From Chlamydomonas reinhardtii (lineage: Eukaryota > Chlorophyta > Chlorophyceae > Chlamydomonadales > Chlamydomonadaceae): a DNA stretch of 64,000 nt. Location: the NCBI RefSeq assembly GCF_000002595.2, contig NC_057020.1, positions 3,632,706-3,696,705 on the forward strand, written 5' to 3'. The position numbers and the translations under genes are program-made. The notes beneath the pieces are model-generated. The model had not been told where the DNA came from. It was given only the letters and a program-made list of their open reading frames with translations, and made no database searches. This document shows, piece by piece, positions 59,701-64,000 of this stretch; position 1 is the stretch's first letter, and every line of letters starts with the position of its first letter.

Positions 59701-62700
59701 GGCGGCGACGGCAGCGGATGATGCGGGAATGCGGGCCGGCATGGCCGGGGAGGCGGCGGCGGCGGCGGGTGCCGGTGATGTGCGGCCGCTGCTGGCGGCG
59801 CTTGCGGCGGTGCAGGCGGCGGCGGGTGCGGCGGCGGCGGATTTGGCGGCAGCGGCTGCTGCAGGCGGCGGTGTGCACCGCTCGGACGGGCCAGGCAAGT
59901 AGCACTTTAGTTCCCACTAGTTCGCAGGTCGATGCAGATGACTTAAAGCGACTGAGCTTACGTTCTGATTTGAACCAACGTGCAGGAAGCGGCGGCGGCG
60001 GGGTTGGCGTTGGTGCGCCGGCAGCCAAATCAGCGGGCTCGGCGCCCGCTGCCATGCCGCGCGTCGCCAGCGGCACCAGCATTGCCAGTGGCGGCAGCGG
60101 CCGCAGCGGCGCCGGTCTCGCGCAGCGGCGGGCGCACACATGCCAGATTCGGGAGCTTGGCAGCGACTCGGACGGCGACGACGGCGAGATAGACGTGGCA
60201 GGGGACGGGGACGCGCATGGGACAGCGGCGGGCGCTGCAGGAGGCGATCACATGCGTGGCGTTGGGGCTGGGGCAGTCGCGGGGAAACAAACGGCCTCAG
60301 CCTCCACCGCCGCCGCCGCGCTGCTCGGCGCGGCGCCTGGCCGTGTGTACCTCCTGGAAGGGCCGCCGCCGCCGCCAGCAGCAGCAGCAGCAGCGCAGGC
60401 AGAAGGCGGCGGCTTGCCTCCGCGGCCGCCGCGCGCCGTGGCGCCTGGCGGGCGCAGCTCTTTGCAGCCGCAGCCGCAGCCCATTGTGACTCTGGCTCCA
60501 AGCAGCACCGAACCCAGCCGCAGCCTCGGCCGCGGCCTGAGCCGCACCGCCTCAGCAGCCACCGACGCCTCCGCCTCCGCAGCGGCCGGCGCCGGCGCCG
60601 GCTGCGTGATCACCCCCTGTGACGACACAACGAGGGGCAGCTCCACAGCGGGCGTGCGGAGCGGAGCGGCCGGGGCCCGGCAGGGTGCGGGGGCCGTGGG
60701 CAGCCTATGTCTGCCAGTGGCGCGGGAGCCAATTGTGACGCTGGCCAGCACGCCCACCAACAGCGCCGCGAGCCATAGCTACATGGAGCACGCCGCGGCC
60801 TTCCACACCGCCGGCAGCAGCAGCCGCGGCGGCGGCGGTGGGCAGCACTCGCATGATGCGGATCCCGGCAACGGCGCCGGCCGCGGCCCTCACCACCATA
60901 TCTACCACCAGCACCAGTACCATCCCCAGCACCACTCGGGCAATGGCAATGGCCACGGCCACGGTCCGCACCACCCGCACACGCAGCACACGCAGCGCAA
61001 CAGCCGCAGCCGCGGCGCCACAGGCGGCCCGCTAGGAGGCGGTGCAGGCGTTAATGCTGATGGTGCGGCGGCTGGTGGCGGCGGCGCTGGCGCTGGCGCC
61101 TTCTCGAGTGGGCGGGGTGCTTGGGGCGGCGCTGGGCTTGGTACGGGTGCCGGCGGGGCTGCTGATGCTGGTGGCGGCGGCGGCTGCAGCAGCCTCGTGG
61201 TGGGCTCCGTAAACTCCTGCTCCGTGCTGTCATCGTCTGTGGAGTCCATTCGCGTGCCACCCGGCTTCAGCCACAACCGCGGCCTGGGCGGGCCGGCGGG
61301 GCGCAGCAGCAGCAGCAACAGTCCGGAGCGGCGCCAAGCCGGCGCCGGCACCGCTGCCGCAACTGCAAACGGCAAGCCAGGCCCTGGCATGAATCGCCTT
61401 AGCTGCAGCGGTGGCAGTAGCGGCAGCACCAGCGGCGGGAGCGGGAGCGGCAGCAGCGACGGCTCCGATGTAGACGGCACAGGGACGGAGGCTGGCCAGC
61501 TGCGCCGTCGTGACGCCGGAGGGATGGGCAGGTGGCCTGCCGTGGTTGGACCTGATGCGCGGGGGCTGGCACCGCCACTTCCGCGCCTCAGCCCATTCTG
61601 GAACCAGGGCACAGACGACTCCGCTGGCATCGATGGCACCGCAACAACCGCTACAGAAACAGCAAACGACAACACGGCTACGGCTACGGCTGCGGACGTC
61701 ACGGCCACACAGGGCGAGCACAGCTGGACCTTTGACAGGGCCGATAGCCACGCGCCTGACATGGGTAGGGCAGCTGGCGCGGAGGCCGGTGTGGCCACGG
61801 CTGGAGCGGCTGGCGGCGGGGCTGGGCGCAGGCAAGGCGGTGGGCGCGGTGCTGCGGCTGCGGCTGCGGTTGCGGCTGCTGCTGCGGCTGCTGCGGTAGA
61901 TCACAGCTGGACGTTTGGCCGGACCGGGCCGGAGGGCCTGGCTGATGAGGAAGAGGAAGAGGAGGAGGAGGGCAGCGAAGACCTGGATGAAACGGATGAC
62001 GCAGACGAGATCACGGAGAGCGAGGGTGAGACGGCTGGCGATGAGCCGACTGAGACAGCCACCGCCACGGAGGTCACAGGCGGTGCGGAGCGCAGCTGGA
62101 CGTTTGACCGGTCCGCAGCGCCGCCGTTGCCGCAAAGGCAGCAGCGGCCTGCAGGGCACCGCGCCGCGGCTCCTGAGGCGGCTGCTGTTGAAGCCAACGG
62201 CGGCCGCCGCCGCGGCGGCGGCGGCGGCGGCGGCGTCGCTGTGCTGTTCGCACCACGCAGGGGCAGGGGCAGCGGCAGCAGCGATAGCGACAGCGACAGC
62301 ACTAATGACGACGATGACAGTGAGGAAGACGAGGTGACGGAGGCGACCACCGCTTCCGCCTCGGCGGGCGCAACCGGCATTTTCGACATGGACGATGCCA
62401 CCCGCTCCGCCTCGCTCACGTCACGTAGACAGCGGCAAAGGCGCGGCGACCCGGCGCGGGGTGGAGAGGCCTGGAGTGGCAGCAGTGACGAAGGCGAGAG
62501 CGGGAGTGGGAGTGGCAGCGACACGGAGGGCGAGAGCGTGAGTGGCAGTGCCCCAGGCAGCGACAGGGGCAGCGGGAGCAGGCGTGGGCGCGGGAGCGGC
62601 AGTGGGAGTGACAGCGACGGCAGCGGTATGAGTGACGCAGCCGGGAATAGGTACAAGCACATGAGCATCATCTTGGCGCCGCGCGTGGGGCCGTTGGTGG

Positions 62701-64000
62701 CGTCGCGACACGTGCACCGCCACCCGCACCCCAGCGCCGACGGATACGGCAGCAGCGGAGGAGGAGGAGGAGGCGGCGGCGCCCGCGCCGGCGGGCGGCT
62801 GCGGCAACAGCCCGTTGTAAGTAGTCCCGCCAGCGATGAGGCCAGCCCGCCGCTGTACGGCCCGCAGCCGCGGCACGGCGGATTGGCGCGCCACGCGGCC
62901 CGGCAGCGGCCGCGGCAGGCCGCCGCCGCAGGCGCCGCCGCCGCAGGCGCATACGCAGGCGTGCGGGGCGGGCCGGGCGGCGGCGGCCGCGCCGGGCGCG
63001 CGCAGCCGCATTTGGGCGGCGGCGGCGGCGGCCCGGCGGCGGCGGCGGCGGGAGCGGGTCACCAGCTGGCGGTGTTGTCGGGGCGGCAGCGCAAGTGGCC
63101 GTACACGTTGTACATCAGCATGGAGCTGGCGGTGGGGCCCACGCTGACGGGCTGGCTGCAGCAGCGCGCGGCGCGGCTGCGCGGCTGCGGCGGCCACCCC
63201 GGCCCCGACGTGTCCGTGGAGCGGAGCATCTTCCGGCAGGTGCGTGCGTGTGCGGCGCGTGTGTGGCATGCGTGTGGCGTGTGTGCGGCGCACGGTCAAC
63301 GCGCGAGGAGAGGAGAAGGGGGTAGAGGAGAGGCAACCTAGGGTTGGAAATGGATTTTCTGAATTGTGGCGTGTGTGATACAAGTAACACGAGATAGGGA
63401 ACACGCAGACTGTGCATGCAATGCGTTGCGCCGGCCGCGCGCGCGCTCGCGGCATTGCCTTGGCTACTAAACTAGCCGAATGATGCGTGCGTGTGTGTTG
63501 TTCCTGGTGGTGCCGCAGGTGGTGATGGCGCTGGCGCACGTGCACGCCGCCGGCATCATACACCGCGAGTAAGCCCCGCAAGAAGAAGGGTGTCATGGAC
63601 TGCGTTGCTGCTGCTACTGCAGCTACTGTTGCTGCTGGCCCGCTGGTCTGCACATGCACGCTCGGCATCTAAGCTCACATTGCTGCTGCCCCACCTCCCT
63701 GCTGCGCCTGCCGCCCTCGTGCAGCGTCAAGCCGGCAAACATCTTCCTGGTGCCCATCCTGCCAGCCGGCGCCGCCGTGAGCCCCGCACCTGTACCCGCA
63801 CCCGCACCCGCACCTGCCGCCAGCGGCGCTAGCGGCGGTAGCGGCCTCGCCTATGCCGGCGTTGCGGCGGCATGGGGCTCGGCGTCAAGCGATGGCAAGG
63901 CAGCCACCAGTGGCGGGAGTGCCAGTGGCGGCGGTGGCGGCGGCGCCCGGGCGGCGGTGGCGGCGGAGCAGTACCTGGTCAAACTGGGCGACTTCGGACT
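56724..64000 (+). CDS. eIF2-alpha-kinase-type protein kinase with very large insert (3' end outside window)
   Basis: Exons: 56724-56753, 56930-57106, 57311-57503, 57724-57835, 58660-58725, 59134-59245, 59501-59894, 59986-63239, 63519-63568 and 63725 to beyond the window. Phases agree throughout; exons 1-4 are less certain. Kinase landmarks: glycine loop LGHVGKGGFGSVVAVR, lysine RLMAVKAVHF, HVIRYYSAWIEPAWEK, then LYISMELAVGPTLTGWL, catalytic loop IIHRDVKPANIFL and LVKLGDFGL. ISMELxxGxTLxxWL after a long insert in the N-lobe is the mark of GCN2/PERK/PEK kinases, which phosphorylate eIF2-alpha under stress. The insert (late exon 8 and exon 9) is about 1,170 residues, Gly/Ala/Ser/His-rich, with acidic runs and three SWTF motifs. 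The N-terminal part (RDVLEAILKALPWHDASLAN) matches no domain I know; no RWD or signal peptide is seen, so the subtype is open. Intron 7 starts with GC. Confidence 0.85.

Overview
The window is nuclear DNA of a volvocine green alga, Chlamydomonas reinhardtii or a close relative. The evidence is high GC with C/G-ending codons, many short exons with GTGCGT/GTGAGT donors and (G)CAG acceptors, TGTAA poly(A) signals, Ala/Gly/Ser/Gln homopolymer tracts inside proteins, and chloroplast- and peroxisome-targeted plant-type enzymes. No bacterial, organellar or CRISPR features were seen. Exon models were built by eye: I joined open segments whose splice phases agree and whose joined protein matches a known family. 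Nothing was searched against a database.

Layout. 1-1.9 kb: no gene, with a dispersed repeat split by a smaller insertion. 1.9-4.4 kb (-): VTE6/TMEM19-like DUF92 membrane protein, divergent from 5.1-7.1 kb (+) a LAG1-type ceramide synthase. 8.5-9.1 kb (-): single-exon nuclear Ycf33-like (DUF751) protein, divergent from 9.5-13.8 kb (+) ORC4. 13.8-17.8 kb: gene-free DNA rich in short palindromes and microsatellites. 17.8-20.5 kb (-): a Gln/Gly/Ala-rich protein of unknown function. 21.3-29.6 kb (-): a LINE with an intact ORF1 and ORF2 (APE endonuclease plus reverse transcriptase) and a tandem array at its 3' side. 29.6-33.1 kb: no gene, with a second copy of the dispersed repeat. 33.1-35.3 kb (-): NOP16, divergent from 35.7-41.8 kb (+) an AAE18-like peroxisomal acyl-activating enzyme. 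43.2-45.4 kb (-): plastid type-II DAHP synthase, divergent from 45.8-48.4 kb (+) CNOT11, followed in tandem by 49.2-52.1 kb (+) RO60 (TROVE plus vWA). 53.6-55.7 kb (-): two-TM protein of unknown function, divergent from 56.7 kb to the window end (+) an eIF2-alpha-kinase-type protein kinase with a roughly 1.1-kb-residue-scale insert (about 1,080 residues), cut off at the window edge just after its DFG motif.

The genes do not form one pathway. Several concern lipids and plastids (VTE6-like, ceramide synthase, Ycf33-like, DAHP synthase, AAE18-like), and several concern RNA or replication (NOP16, CNOT11, RO60, ORC4, translation-control kinase). The most unusual items are two short repeat families, one of which inserted into the other and also inserted directly behind the AAE18-like stop codon with a 32-bp target duplication; the LINE whose ORF1 stop abuts the ORF2 start in the same frame; its tandem 3' array; two GC-AG introns; and the enlarged inserts in the kinase, RO60 and ORC4.
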